From NCBI RefSeq assembly GCF_013401555.1, contig NZ_CP058552.1, positions 1,426,001 through 1,490,000 on the forward strand: a stretch of 64,000 nucleotides of DNA. The letters run 5' to 3'. The notes under the pieces are model-generated. The model was not told where the DNA came from. It searched no databases and saw only the letters and a program-made list of their open reading frames with translations. The DNA comes from Paenibacillus sp. E222. GTDB taxonomy: Bacteria; Bacillota; Bacilli; Paenibacillales; Paenibacillaceae. The first letter of the stretch is position 1. Every line of letters begins with the position of its first letter. The position numbers were made by a program, and so were the translations under genes. Positions 25,516 through 34,511 of this stretch are shown piece after piece.

Positions 25516-25992
25516 ATGACTAAGAAAAAAGAAGTGCTCCGTGAAATCGGCATGATTGCCCGCTGTCTGGATTCGATCAGCAACGTTGAATTCCAACATT
25601 TAAACTTGTCTCGTGGACAGTATTTGTATCTTTATCGCATTTGTGAGAATCCCGGTATCATTCCCAACCAGCTCGCTGAACTAATCAAAGTGGATCGGAC
25701 CACGGCGGCCAGAGCCATCAGCAAACTGGAAGCGGACGGGTTTGTCGTCAAACAGTCGGCAATGGGTAATAAGAAAAATAAGCTGTTATATCCGACTGAT
25801 GCTGGTCTTGAAGCTTGGGAGTTTATTCGCAGGGAGGGTGTTCATTCCGATCAGGTAACGCTGGAGGGCTTAACGGAGGAAGAGATCGAGACAGCCGTTA
25901 ATCTGCTGCGCCGTATGCGCCACAACATTGAGGTGGATTGGAAATTCGTCAAAAAGGGCGGCCGCCGGCCTTATATGGATCAATCTGAATGA
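25516..25992 (+). CDS. MarR family transcriptional regulator
   Basis: A 158-residue winged-helix protein: LSRGQYLYLYRICENPGII, then PNQLAELIKVDRTTAARAI (recognition helix, about residues 55-73) and SKLEADGFVVKQSAMGNKKN (wing). The ATG at 25516 follows AGAGGAG by 8 nt; an in-frame start at 25477 overlaps the palindrome. It ends with a basic tail KKGGRRPYM. It lies 46 bp upstream of the exopolysaccharide operon and divergent from a GNAT, so it could regulate either. The palindrome at 25478 suggests autoregulation. Confidence 0.88.
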   Translation: MTKKKEVLREIGMIARCLDSISNVEFQHLNLSRGQYLYLYRICENPGIIPNQLAELIKVDRTTAARAISKLEADGFVVKQSAMGNKKNKLLYPTDAGLEAWEFIRREGVHSDQVTLEGLTEEEIETAVNLLRRMRHNIEVDWKFVKKGGRRPYMDQSE

Positions 25993-26038
25993 GCTAAGAG
26001 TGATTTTTCCAGAGTTTTAAACAACATAGGAGGAAAGT

Positions 26039-27148
26039 ATGCAGGTCATGAACCGGAAAAGACTAATGTGGTTGGTCATACTGGCAGTCAGTATAGCAGC
26101 AGCATGGATTATTTTCATAAAGGAGAGGTTTGTGATCAATGACCCATCTCCAACAGTCTCTTTTGTCCAGAATCATATGACCAACTCGAATGGCACTCTG
26201 GCCACCTATCTTCAGGATGCTTCGTCAGAAGATCCAAATATCGTGGCTGGTCGGGAGGCATTGTCTGAATCCATCGGACTGTGGATGCAATATGCCGTAA
26301 CCAAGAACGATCAGGTGTTATTCGAGCAGAGTTATGATTTGTTAACGACCTATTTCCTGATGCCTCAAAACTATATTGCCTGGAAACTGGACGCGGATGG
26401 AACATCACATGTGACCACCAATGCGCTTGGCGATGATGTTCGAATCGTCGGGGCATTATTGAAGGCAGCAGATCAGTGGGAGCAGGGCCGGGAGGAGAAG
26501 CTGGCAACAGCCTCTGATATTGTCCGTACACTGACGCAATCCGTTCAGAACAAGGGATATTATGTTGATTTTCATGATTTCTCTAACGGCTCTTCCCCGG
26601 ATACATTAAGTCTGGTTTATGTTGATCTGCAGGCGCTGCACGCGATGGAGCAGCATGAAATGCTGGAGCCCGGAACCTACATCAAATATGAATCCCTGCT
26701 GAAAAATATGCCGGATGACGGCGTATTTTACCCTAAAACCTTTAATGTTGTAACGAAAGAATATACATATGATGACACGGTCAACCTGATCGATCAGCTA
26801 ATTGTCGCAAACCATCTAACGGCAACCGATCGGAGACCGGACAAGCTAATTGCCTTTTTGAAAAAAGAGTTCGATACCCGCCATCAGCTGCCGGGCCAAT
26901 ATAAACGTATGGGTCGTACACCCGCCGTATCCTATGAATCTCCATCTGTTTATGGACTTGCCCTGCTACTCGCTGTTCAATCCAGTGATCCAAAATGGGC
27001 CAAGCAGCTGTATAACCATATGATCACCTTTCGCAGTCTGGATAACGCTTATCCAGGAGGGTACGTATTTGATGGCGATACACATATGTTTGATAACCTG
27101 TTCCCTTTACTTGGCGAGACTGAATTACAAAAGTTTCTTGAAAAGTGA
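26039..27148 (+). CDS. GH8-like glycosidase of an exopolysaccharide operon (YdaJ-like)
   Basis: A 369-residue protein with an N-terminal membrane anchor or signal (LMWLVILAVSIAAAWIIF, residues about 9-26). The rest resembles the (alpha/alpha)6 GH8 family: ALSESIGLWMQYAVTKND (Glu as candidate general acid), TTNALGDDVRIVGALLKAAD (the GDD equivalent of the GH8 base region) and YESPSVYGLALLLAV. B. subtilis YdaJ, first gene of the ydaJKLMN exopolysaccharide operon, has this type and length. It probably trims or releases the polymer outside the cell. AGGAGG is 5 nt before the ATG. Function is inferred from context. Confidence 0.75.
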   Translation: MQVMNRKRLMWLVILAVSIAAAWIIFIKERFVINDPSPTVSFVQNHMTNSNGTLATYLQDASSEDPNIVAGREALSESIGLWMQYAVTKNDQVLFEQSYDLLTTYFLMPQNYIAWKLDADGTSHVTTNALGDDVRIVGALLKAADQWEQGREEKLATASDIVRTLTQSVQNKGYYVDFHDFSNGSSPDTLSLVYVDLQALHAMEQHEMLEPGTYIKYESLLKNMPDDGVFYPKTFNVVTKEYTYDDTVNLIDQLIVANHLTATDRRPDKLIAFLKKEFDTRHQLPGQYKRMGRTPAVSYESPSVYGLALLLAVQSSDPKWAKQLYNHMITFRSLDNAYPGGYVFDGDTHMFDNLFPLLGETELQKFLEK

Positions 27149-27262
27149 TAATTCCGTCATTTTATGTGTTTAATATTGTGTTAGCATAATATTTGTCTAT
27201 TCATGTCGTAATTTGTTGAATTCTAATGATCACTATCAAATTCTACTGGAGAGAAGGCACTT

Positions 27263-28138
27263 ATGAGGAATAAAGCGCCCATTCGTCGTATTGCATGGGG
27301 ATATGCCAGTTTGATCGGACTAGCCGTGATCCAGCAACTCGTTGTCTATCTTAAAATTTATATGAATCAGAGTTATACCACACTGGATGTGGTGTTCAGT
27401 ATTGCATCGCTTGGTGCGCTGGTTCTTGGTTTTGTGATACCTGTCGGAGTGTCTGTCGTCGCCGGATTTGTATATCTGGTCTCTTACTTTGTCTGGCTTG
27501 TTACCTATGCGGATGTGAATGTGCTGACGTTCTCATGGTGGTTATTGATCCCGGCTAATGTGGCTGTGGCAGCTTTTATTAAGGCAAGTCTTGTGCGCAG
27601 TGCCCGTGTCATGGAACGTCTACAGGAGCTGCAGGAACGTAATCCGCAGATTGATCCGGATACATCCTTGGGTAACAAGGAAGCTCTTGCTGATACGGTC
27701 ATTAAGCAAAGCAATCTTGCCAGACGTTATTCGGAGCAATATGGGTTCAGCATGGCTATGTTCAAGATTGAATTTTTGCCATTGGTACTGGAGTCACTTG
27801 GTTCCGTAAGATATGCACAGTTTCTGCTGGAGCTGTCCAATACGATCCAGAAGCAAATCCGGTATGAGGATTACAAGTTTTATGTGGATCGGGGACGGTT
27901 TGTGATCATTTGCCCGATGACCGATGCGGGGTACTTGCCAGTGCTTACAGGACGGATCAAAAAAGCGATGATGGACTTGCAGATAATTGATAAAAAAGGC
28001 AATGAACTACAGACGGTTATTCGATCCGGTGCACTGGTATTCCAGAAGGAACAGTTCGGCAAGTATGAGGATATTGATGCTGTTATTGCCGCGCTGGAAC
28101 GGAACACGGAGACAGATCTCATTGGAGAGTATATATAA
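27263..28138 (+). CDS. Degenerate GGDEF membrane protein, c-di-GMP receptor (YdaK-like)
   Basis: A 291-residue protein with about four N-terminal membrane helices (residues 10-110, for example FVIPVGVSVVAGFVYLVSYF) and a cytoplasmic GGDEF-fold domain (about 130-290). The catalytic GG(D/E)EF is replaced by DRGRF at about residue 213, so it cannot make c-di-GMP. The I-site RxxD is intact (RYED, followed by five residues and then DRGRF), exactly the spacing of the c-di-GMP-binding inhibitory site. This matches B. subtilis YdaK, the receptor that activates exopolysaccharide synthesis. It is followed at 28165 by a 47-aa membrane peptide and then the glycosyltransferase. Confidence 0.85.
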   Translation: MRNKAPIRRIAWGYASLIGLAVIQQLVVYLKIYMNQSYTTLDVVFSIASLGALVLGFVIPVGVSVVAGFVYLVSYFVWLVTYADVNVLTFSWWLLIPANVAVAAFIKASLVRSARVMERLQELQERNPQIDPDTSLGNKEALADTVIKQSNLARRYSEQYGFSMAMFKIEFLPLVLESLGSVRYAQFLLELSNTIQKQIRYEDYKFYVDRGRFVIICPMTDAGYLPVLTGRIKKAMMDLQIIDKKGNELQTVIRSGALVFQKEQFGKYEDIDAVIAALERNTETDLIGEYI

Positions 28139-28164
28139 AACTAGCGTGAAAGGAGAGATGCTCT

Positions 28165-28308
28165 GTGGACTACATGTCATGGTTCATCCCGATTTGTATC
28201 GCCGTCAGCTGTATGTTCGCGGTTTTTACAATTGTATTAACGATTGCTACTCTTCGCTTTCGATCCAAGGTCAATCGCAAGTATGATCGGAGGAAGGTAA
28301 GTGGCTGA
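28165..28308 (+). CDS. Small single-pass membrane protein, 47 aa, in exopolysaccharide operon
   Basis: It reads from GTG 28165 with AAGGAGAG at 28150-28157. The peptide MDYMSWFIPICIAVSC... has one hydrophobic helix (about residues 6-30) and a basic tail RFRSKVNRKYDRRK, so the C-terminus is probably cytoplasmic. Its stop overlaps the next gene by 8 bp (28301-28308), which indicates translational coupling to the glycosyltransferase. I do not recognise it; it has no counterpart by name in ydaJKLMN that I know. A role as a synthase accessory subunit is plausible. Confidence 0.75.
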   Translation: MDYMSWFIPICIAVSCMFAVFTIVLTIATLRFRSKVNRKYDRRKVSG

Positions 28309-29596
28309 TTTTATATTACTACTCTCCATATTTAGTATATGGATTGCCGTATTTGAATCCATAGTCATTATGGCTGGAGCCGTTCGTTTTATTCAAAAAC
28401 AGGATAAAAAGGGGATTCAGATTCCTGAGAACATGGATCATTATCCCACTGTAACCGTCATGGTACCTGCACATAATGAAGGATTGGTAATTGTAGCTAC
28501 CGTGGAGCATATTCTGCGTCTGAATTATCCTGAAGATAAGGTTCAGGTCATCGTTATTGCGGATAACTGCACGGACGATACAGCGGAGAAGCTGCGGACA
28601 TTTCTCAGCCAAACCAGTTATGTACATCGGAATGTGACCATTATGGAGCGTAAGGGTACGGGAGGCAAGTCTGGTGCGTTAAATGACGGTCTGGAGATAT
28701 CCACGGGTGAGTGGATTTGCATCTTTGATGCAGATGCTGCCCCTGAGCGAAATTCCTTGATGTTTCTGACACAGAAGTCGTTGGAAAACCCGGAGCAATA
28801 CGGTGTCGTATTTGGCAGAAATAAAGCAAGGAACCGGGGGCAGAACTTCCTTTCCAAATGCATTAATCTGGAGATTATTACATCTCAACGAGTCTACCAC
28901 ACAGGGCTGTGGGAATTATTCCAGCTCGGTTCTATTCCGGGGACTAATTATATTATTAAAACGGAGCTGATTCGTGAGATTGGCGGCTGGGATGTCACGG
29001 CGATCACGGAAGATACGGCATTATCCTTTGAGATTTTGAATCGAGGGCAGTTCGTTGCCCTTGCACCTCAGGCAGAAGCCTATCAACAGGAGCCGGAAAA
29101 GGTCAGCGTGTACATGAAGCAGCGGGAACGATGGGCAAAAGGGAACTACCAGGTTGTTTTGGATAATATCCATAACCTGTTCAACCGGTCCAGCTGGCGT
29201 AACAAGTTGTTGGTTTTGTATTATGCGGTCAGTTACTTTTGGTTTATGCTCGCCATCATTGTATCGGATATCATTTTTCTCGTTAATCTGGTCTACCAGA
29301 TCATTGCGATGTTCAAACCGGGAGTGAGTTCACCGTTCCAATTTGCCGGAGATGCGTATGTATTTCTCGTCATTGGCTGGGCGTTTATGTACTTTATATA
29401 TGTATTGCAGATCAATCTTGCACTTGCGGCAGACATTGGGCAGAGTAATACTCGTAATTTCATATACGCCTGTGTATCCTATTTTACGTATGCGCAGCTG
29501 TTTATTCTCATCTCGATCAAAGCCTTTTACTCTTTGGTCATGGACAAGATCAAGAAACGTGAGAGTAAATGGTACAAAACGCAGCGCTTTGGTTGA
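28301..29596 (+). CDS. Family 2 processive glycosyltransferase (YdaM/BcsA-like)
   Basis: A 431-residue membrane GT2. An N-terminal helix precedes the catalytic domain: VTVMVPAHNEGLVIVATVEH (residues about 48-67), VIADNCTDDT, IFDADAAP (DxD, about 143-148), ITEDTALSFEIL (TED, general base, about 233) and QRERWAKGNYQ (Q/RxxRW, about 268). These are the D,D,D,QxxRW motifs of cellulose or hyaluronan-type synthases. Three or four C-terminal helices would form the export channel. There is no PilZ domain, so c-di-GMP control would come from the neighbouring GGDEF receptor. The start is GTG 28301 with GGAGGAAG upstream. The polymer is unknown. Confidence 0.9.
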   Translation: MADFILLLSIFSIWIAVFESIVIMAGAVRFIQKQDKKGIQIPENMDHYPTVTVMVPAHNEGLVIVATVEHILRLNYPEDKVQVIVIADNCTDDTAEKLRTFLSQTSYVHRNVTIMERKGTGGKSGALNDGLEISTGEWICIFDADAAPERNSLMFLTQKSLENPEQYGVVFGRNKARNRGQNFLSKCINLEIITSQRVYHTGLWELFQLGSIPGTNYIIKTELIREIGGWDVTAITEDTALSFEILNRGQFVALAPQAEAYQQEPEKVSVYMKQRERWAKGNYQVVLDNIHNLFNRSSWRNKLLVLYYAVSYFWFMLAIIVSDIIFLVNLVYQIIAMFKPGVSSPFQFAGDAYVFLVIGWAFMYFIYVLQINLALAADIGQSNTRNFIYACVSYFTYAQLFILISIKAFYSLVMDKIKKRESKWYKTQRFG

Positions 29597-29836
29597 GCTA
29601 GTCATCTGACAAACCACAAACCAGGCGATTTTGCATAGCAGGGCTGCTTATTCTTATAATTTAAGCAAGTATAACCTTCGAGGCATTCGCTTCCTGATAT
29701 TGCAAGAAAACATCCGCCAAAAGAGTTATGGTTTCTTTGTCGATAGATGCTTTTCTTAGAAAATTCACAGAAAGCGGTGCTATACTTCTCCTCATCAGGA
29801 ATAACCATTCATTGTGAAGGGGAAGGAACAACGATC

Positions 29837-30385
29837 ATGAACAAAGCAGCCGTAAGGAAGAAAACGTATATACCGAAGAAAGACCGTAAATGGGTATTGC
29901 TCAGTCTGGTGGTGACAGCAGTTATTTTGGTTTACGGCCTGTGGAGTATGCTGCATCTATATATCAGTACCCCGAACTGGAACGACCACCACATCCGCGA
30001 GGCTTATAAGGGTTATGGCTCTCAGGCCCGGATATTGCTCTTTATCGTACTGGGTTATTACGTGATCCTGTTTGTAATGAAACGTAAATGGCTTGACGCC
30101 TGGACGCAAATCAGGAAACTAGCTGTAAAGCTTCTGGGCATAGCCCGGCGGTTACACGTCCCGATAGCCATTGTTGCAATGGGATTGATAGCCCTTCATG
30201 TGATTGGCGCTTTTTTGTTTAACTTCAAGCTGGATTTTAATCATATTACGGGATTGCTCGCTGGGATTGCTCTGCTTCCTGTTCCGATTGCCGGGATTTT
30301 CCGTTACAAGAAACTAGATCGGCAGTGGCATCTGAGGTCGGGTCTCGCTTTTGCTGTATTGTTCCTGATCCATGCTTTTCTATAA
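29837..30385 (+). CDS. Four-helix membrane protein with conserved intramembrane histidines
   Basis: A 182-residue protein, basic at the N-terminus (MNKAAVRKKTYIPKKDRKW), with hydrophobic helices at about 22-42, 67-85, 110-133, 143-160 and 167-182. His residues lie in the membrane segments LHVPIAIVAMGLIALHVIGA and FLIHAFL, an arrangement like haem-binding cytochrome b561 or ferric-reductase domains. That similarity is tentative. GGGGAAGGA precedes ATG 29837 by 9 nt; earlier in-frame codons have no site. It is a single gene between the EPS operon and a terminator. Confidence 0.6.
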   Translation: MNKAAVRKKTYIPKKDRKWVLLSLVVTAVILVYGLWSMLHLYISTPNWNDHHIREAYKGYGSQARILLFIVLGYYVILFVMKRKWLDAWTQIRKLAVKLLGIARRLHVPIAIVAMGLIALHVIGAFLFNFKLDFNHITGLLAGIALLPVPIAGIFRYKKLDRQWHLRSGLAFAVLFLIHAFL

Positions 30386-30387
30386 AA

Positions 30388-30436
30388 AAAGAAGTACAGT
30401 GCGGCGCCAAGATAGCGCTGGCTGTACTTTTTTTGG
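30388..30436 (+). terminator. Terminator after membrane protein gene
   Basis: AAGTACAG (30392-30399) pairs with CTGTACTT (30422-30429) with further GC-rich pairing inside, followed by a T run. Confidence 0.8.
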
Positions 30437-30552
30437 TTTCAGGTCTACCGAGGTTGAATCAGGCAAGGGTTTCAACTATAGCTTCCAAAGGTGTATAATC
30501 TTCCAGGCTGATATGAAAGCTGAACTTCATCACTTAATGGAGGGGTTGTGCA

Positions 30553-31281
30553 ATGAGCGAACGGGGATCGGATTTTTACGAAAATGGGGCCAATTTCGAG
30601 AAGTATATGGAGCGCCGACAGTGGCAGGAGAATGCCAATGATACGTTGGAGAAGCCTGTAATGCTGGAGCTGATTGGAGACGTTGGGGGCAAGAGCATAT
30701 TGGATCTCGGCTGTGGGGATGCGAGGTTCGGAGCAGAACTGTTGGGTCCCGACCACCGTGGTCGCAGTTATACGGGAATTGAAGGTTCAGTGAATATGAT
30801 TCAGGCTGCCCATGAATCGATAAAGGGCCAGAACGCACAGATTGAGCAAGCGTATATGGAAGATTGGAGCTATCCCGCGAATACATATGATTTGGTCATA
30901 TCCAGACTGGCGATTCATTATATTGAGGATGTGGACAGCCTGTTTCGCAAAATATACCACACGTTAAAAGAAAATGGCACATTCGTATTTTCGGTAGAAC
31001 ATCCTGTGATTACGTCAACGCTGCAGCCTTCGGGGGTCCGAACCAACTGGGTCGTCGATCAGTATTTTGTGGAGGGATTTCGGGAGCAGCAATGGCTTGG
31101 AGGTACGGTGAAAAAAATGCATCGTTCCATCGAATCCTACTACATGGCATTACAGCAGGCAGGATTTCAAGTACAGCATCTGCGGGAATCGGCGCCTCAG
31201 CGTCAGCATTTTGTGAACGAGGAGACGTACCTGCGCAGACAGCGGATTCCGTTGTTTTTATTCCTCTCTGCCCGGAAATAA
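30553..31281 (+). CDS. Class I SAM-dependent methyltransferase
   Basis: A 242-residue methyltransferase. Motif I ILDLGCGDARFGAELL is at about residues 49-64, the acidic residue after beta2 is in YTGIEGSVNMIQ, motif IV-like YDLVISRLAIHYIED is at about 112-126, and LKENGTFVFSVEHPV follows. The pattern is that of the Methyltransf_11/25 group acting on small molecules. TGGAGGGG precedes the ATG. It is alone, convergent with the ABC ATPase gene across a DnaA-box-containing intergenic region. Confidence 0.85.
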   Translation: MSERGSDFYENGANFEKYMERRQWQENANDTLEKPVMLELIGDVGGKSILDLGCGDARFGAELLGPDHRGRSYTGIEGSVNMIQAAHESIKGQNAQIEQAYMEDWSYPANTYDLVISRLAIHYIEDVDSLFRKIYHTLKENGTFVFSVEHPVITSTLQPSGVRTNWVVDQYFVEGFREQQWLGGTVKKMHRSIESYYMALQQAGFQVQHLRESAPQRQHFVNEETYLRRQRIPLFLFLSARK

Positions 31282-31349
31282 TACACAGAAAACTGTGGAT
31301 AATTCATAATATAGCCAAACAGCCCAAAAACCTGTCCACATGTGGATAA
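31279..31349. other. Cluster of DnaA-box-like sites
   Basis: TGTGGATAA, the complement of the consensus DnaA box TTATCCACA, occurs at 31294-31302 and 31341-31349. TAATACACA at 31279-31287 is one mismatch from TTATNCACA on the other strand. All lie between two convergent genes. No dnaA or dnaN is nearby, so this is not an obvious oriC. Confidence 0.5.
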
Positions 31350-31361
31350 GATTTTGGGCTG
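31320..31361. terminator. Hairpin between convergent genes
   Basis: CAGCCCAAAA (31320-31329) pairs with TTTTGGGCTG (31352-31361). The loop contains the palindrome TCCACATGTGGA and one of the DnaA-like boxes. T tails are poor, so terminator function is uncertain. Confidence 0.45.
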
Positions 31362-31401
31362 CTTCGACTGTTCTGACTGTGAATAGATATAAACATAAAA
31401 A

Positions 31402-32181
31402 TTATTTATCCGATGCTCTGACATAGACACGCTCTCCATGCCGATCTACATCCACAGGTGATTCAAAAAAGTTACTCAGTACGTCTCTGTTCATCAACTC
31501 GCTGGTTAATCCGCTATTCACGATCTCACCCCGCCGGAGCAGCAGGCTGTGACTGAACACAGGCAATATTTCCTCGGTATGATGAGTGACGTAGATGAGC
31601 GAAGGGGTATCCGGCTTCTGCGTCAGCTCACTGATACTTTCGAGCAGCCGCTCTCTGGAGAACAGATCAAGCCCATTGCAGGGTTCGTCCAGAATGAGTA
31701 CACGCGGGTTAGCCATCAGGGCTCGGGCAATGAGCAGCTTCTGCTTCTCCCCCTGGGAGCAGGTACGATATTCGCGATCCCACAGATGCTGACAGCCGAG
31801 TGTATGCATTAATTCTCGTGCCTGATCCAAATCCTCGTCGGACAGTTTATCGTACAGTCCGATCGTGGCGTGTTTGCCGCTGATCACGACATACTGGGTG
31901 CGGTCGGTGCCATACAATTTCTCCTGAAGGGAGGAGCTGACCCAGCCAATCGACTTCCGCAGCTCACGCAAATCCACATCCCCGTAACGGTGTCCGAGCA
32001 CGGATATCGTACCTTCTGTGGGCCAGAGATATCCGGTGATCATGTTCAGGAGTGTGGTTTTACCGGAACCATTCAGGCCAAGCAATGCCCAATGCTCGCC
32101 TTCGTTTACACGCCAGCTGACATCGTTCAGGAGGGTGATCGGTCCCCTTTTCCAAGTAACATGCTGTACATCAATGATCAT
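31402..32181 (-). CDS. ABC transporter ATP-binding protein, YlmA-like
   Basis: A 259-residue ABC ATPase: Walker A GLNGSGKTTLLNMI (about residues 36-49), Q-loop VSSSLQEKL, signature CSQGEKQKLLIARAL (about 142), Walker B PRVLILDEPCNGLD (about 160), H-loop YVTHHTEEI. No permease gene is adjacent; the B. subtilis relative YlmA is also an orphan ATPase as far as I recall. The signature CSQGE differs from the usual LSGGQ, a feature of this group. The substrate is unknown. Confidence 0.88.
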   Translation of the reverse strand: MIIDVQHVTWKRGPITLLNDVSWRVNEGEHWALLGLNGSGKTTLLNMITGYLWPTEGTISVLGHRYGDVDLRELRKSIGWVSSSLQEKLYGTDRTQYVVISGKHATIGLYDKLSDEDLDQARELMHTLGCQHLWDREYRTCSQGEKQKLLIARALMANPRVLILDEPCNGLDLFSRERLLESISELTQKPDTPSLIYVTHHTEEILPVFSHSLLLRRGEIVNSGLTSELMNRDVLSNFFESPVDVDRHGERVYVRASDK

Positions 32182-32266
32182 GGGTTATTCCTTCCTTCTG
32201 TTTAGCCTCTGTTTTCATTATTCTGACCTTATTGTAGTCACAAAACGAACGACGTTTCAATGTATA

Positions 32267-33493
32267 TTAGGCGTTTCTTGGCCGATCCCGGCGCAGGAAT
32301 ACAGCACACACCCCGAGCAGCGGCAAAAAAGAACATAGTTTGATGACGAATGAAATGCTGGTCACATCAATCAGGGAACCAAGCACAACCGAGCCGAGTC
32401 CCGCCATGCCGAACGACAGGCCGAAGAACAATCCCGATACCGTCCCAATATGACGCGGCAGCAGTTCCTGTGCGTAGACAATGATGACACTGAAACCGGA
32501 CATCAGAATCAAACCGATGATGCCGCACAATACCATGGAGAGAGCAGGTCCCGCATAAGGCAGCAGCAGTGAAAATGGTGCAGTACCCGCGATGGAGAAC
32601 CAGATCATCGGTTTGCGTCCATAACGGTCAGCCAGTGGGCCTCCGAGCAGGGTTCCAACCATGCCCGCGAATTGCAGAACGAACAGGCAGATCTGGGCCT
32701 GCGAAAGAGGCAGGTTATACGCATCGGCGTAATAAAAGGCATAGTATCCGGTCATACCGGCAATATACACGAATTTGGAAAACAGCAGCAGGATGAGGAT
32801 ACCCATTGTAAAAGCGACAAATCCCCGACTTACAAGCTGGGCAGCAGGCTGCACAATGCCATTTGCCTGTACAGGCTGTTGCTGACGGCTGCGATTATCC
32901 GCCAATTTGTCTCTATACCAACGGCTAACGGAAGACTGGATAACGATCCCGATTAGAGCAAAAGCCATGAGCCACAGAAAACTAAGCTGTCCATGCGGAA
33001 GCAGGATAAAGGCAACCAGCAGCGGGGCGAGAGCCTGACCTGTATTGCCACCGACCTGGAAGATGGACTGTGCCATTCCGCGTCCGCGACCTGCTGCCAG
33101 ATGGGCGACGCGTGAGGATTCAGGATGGAGAATGGATGATCCTATGCCAATCAACGCTGCGGAGACAAGCAGCATCCATAACTCGGAAGACAAGGCAAAG
33201 CCGAGAACACCGATCAGGGAGAACAACATGCCTCCGGGCAGCAGGATCGGCATCGGCTTGCGATCAGACATATAACCGACCAGCGGCTGTAGGACCGATG
33301 CGGTAATATTCAATGTGAAGGCAATCCAGCCCATCTGGGCGAAACTGAGCTGCATCGTTTGCTGGAACAGCGGAAAAGCAGACGGGACAACAGTCTGCAT
33401 CGCATCATTCAGCAGATGGGCGAAGCTGACTCCGGCAAGCGCCCAATTGGCGGAGTGATTGATTTGCATTTTGCTTACAGCGGCTTGTGCCAC
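32267..33493 (-). CDS. MFS transporter, fosmidomycin-resistance (Fsr) type
   Basis: A 408-residue protein with 12 predicted helices. Group-specific sequence is ASVLQPLVGYMSDRKPMP (motif A region, about residue 65), GSSILHPESSRVAHLAAGRG and RGMAQSIFQVGGNTGQAL, typical of the Fsr efflux subfamily. It probably exports a toxic small molecule; fosmidomycin resistance itself is only a family property. It starts at GTG 33493, with GAGGTGATC upstream. It is divergent from an AraC-type regulator that may control it. Confidence 0.88.
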   Translation of the reverse strand: MAQAAVSKMQINHSANWALAGVSFAHLLNDAMQTVVPSAFPLFQQTMQLSFAQMGWIAFTLNITASVLQPLVGYMSDRKPMPILLPGGMLFSLIGVLGFALSSELWMLLVSAALIGIGSSILHPESSRVAHLAAGRGRGMAQSIFQVGGNTGQALAPLLVAFILLPHGQLSFLWLMAFALIGIVIQSSVSRWYRDKLADNRSRQQQPVQANGIVQPAAQLVSRGFVAFTMGILILLLFSKFVYIAGMTGYYAFYYADAYNLPLSQAQICLFVLQFAGMVGTLLGGPLADRYGRKPMIWFSIAGTAPFSLLLPYAGPALSMVLCGIIGLILMSGFSVIIVYAQELLPRHIGTVSGLFFGLSFGMAGLGSVVLGSLIDVTSISFVIKLCSFLPLLGVCAVFLRRDRPRNA

Positions 33494-33564
33494 GGGAGAT
33501 CACCTCGAATTATTTTTTTACCATGATAAAAGATACAGACAGATATTGTCTTTGTGAAAAGTGC

Positions 33565-33592
33565 TTGGAAAGTGAGCACGATTTGCTATAAT
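33565..33592 (+). promoter_or_regulatory. Extended -10 promoter of the araC-type gene
   Basis: TTGGAA (33565-33570), a 16-bp spacer, then TGC plus TATAAT (33587-33592). Confidence 0.6.
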
Positions 33593-33611
33593 GTCAGCAG
33601 GTGAGGAAACG

Positions 33612-34511
33612 ATGGAATTATACATGATGCTGAATGGATTGGAATTGTGGAAGGCTTCTGGCGGATTCGCCAATGAACCTCATGTGCATGATGACTGGTA
33701 TCAGGTTACGTTGCCTGTAAGAGGACAATGCCATCTGGTGCAGGAACAGCATGCTTATCCACTAGAAGCAGGACTGGGGATTATTGCGCATCCCCGGATG
33801 GAGCACTTTTTCGAGATTGATTCGGATTCCGCGGTGATCGTGATCAAGTTTCGTAATCCGCCAGTTGGCGGCTTGGAGGATTCAGGGAGGCAAGGGGCGC
33901 AGACCGAATTTCGGACCACACAAAGCTTCGATCCTGCTGAAATTAGCAGACTGTTTCGAGGCTGGAACGCCATTTTGCTGGACGATGCGCCTGAACCATT
34001 GCAGATACAGGAAACGGAGCTTGCCGTAGAGACCTATCTTGGACGGATGCTGACAGGTGAACCAAATGGGAGTAACCGTAACCTGACGCTGGCAACTTCA
34101 GGAACAGGTATGGCGGGGAGCGTGGGGGCTGGTCTGGTTTACGGACAGTTTCAGAATCTGCTTCAGCGAACAAGCAGCAACGGCGGAGCGTTCATTGACC
34201 CCCATCTGCGGCGCGTGCTGGAGTATATACACAGTGACTATACAAGTCCAATGGATATTGAATCGATGGCGGCGATTGCGCACCAGAGCCGATATCACTT
34301 TATGCGTTCCTTCAAGGCACTGACGGGTTCAACGCCGTATCAGTATGTGCTGAATTTGCGTGTGGAGGAAGCCACCCGACGACTGCGCCATACAACAGAT
34401 TCTGTGACCACTATCAGCTTTGGGTTGGGGTTCTCCAACGTCAGTCAGTTCTACAGAGCGTTTCAGCGCGTGACGGGTGTAACACCGATGGAGTATCGGA
34501 ACCAGATGTAG
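33612..34511 (+). CDS. AraC family transcriptional regulator with N-terminal cupin
   Basis: A 299-residue protein. Residues 1-100 form a cupin-like sensor (HVHDDWYQVTLPVRGQCHL; IIAHPRMEHFFEID). Residues about 195-297 hold the double helix-turn-helix: YIHSDYTSPMDIESMAAIAH, then SRYHFMRSFKALTGSTPYQY and the second HTH ending ISFGLGFSNVSQFYRAFQRV and TGVTPMEYRNQ. ATG 33612 has GTGAGGAA upstream; ATG 33591 overlaps the -10 box and is less likely. The MFS gene is divergent 120 bp away and is the likely target. Confidence 0.88.
   Translation: MELYMMLNGLELWKASGGFANEPHVHDDWYQVTLPVRGQCHLVQEQHAYPLEAGLGIIAHPRMEHFFEIDSDSAVIVIKFRNPPVGGLEDSGRQGAQTEFRTTQSFDPAEISRLFRGWNAILLDDAPEPLQIQETELAVETYLGRMLTGEPNGSNRNLTLATSGTGMAGSVGAGLVYGQFQNLLQRTSSNGGAFIDPHLRRVLEYIHSDYTSPMDIESMAAIAHQSRYHFMRSFKALTGSTPYQYVLNLRVEEATRRLRHTTDSVTTISFGLGFSNVSQFYRAFQRVTGVTPMEYRNQM

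Noticed and set aside
31279..31361. Replication origin oriC
   Set aside because: Only two or three DnaA-like boxes, no AT-rich unwinding element and no dnaA, dnaN or gyr genes nearby.
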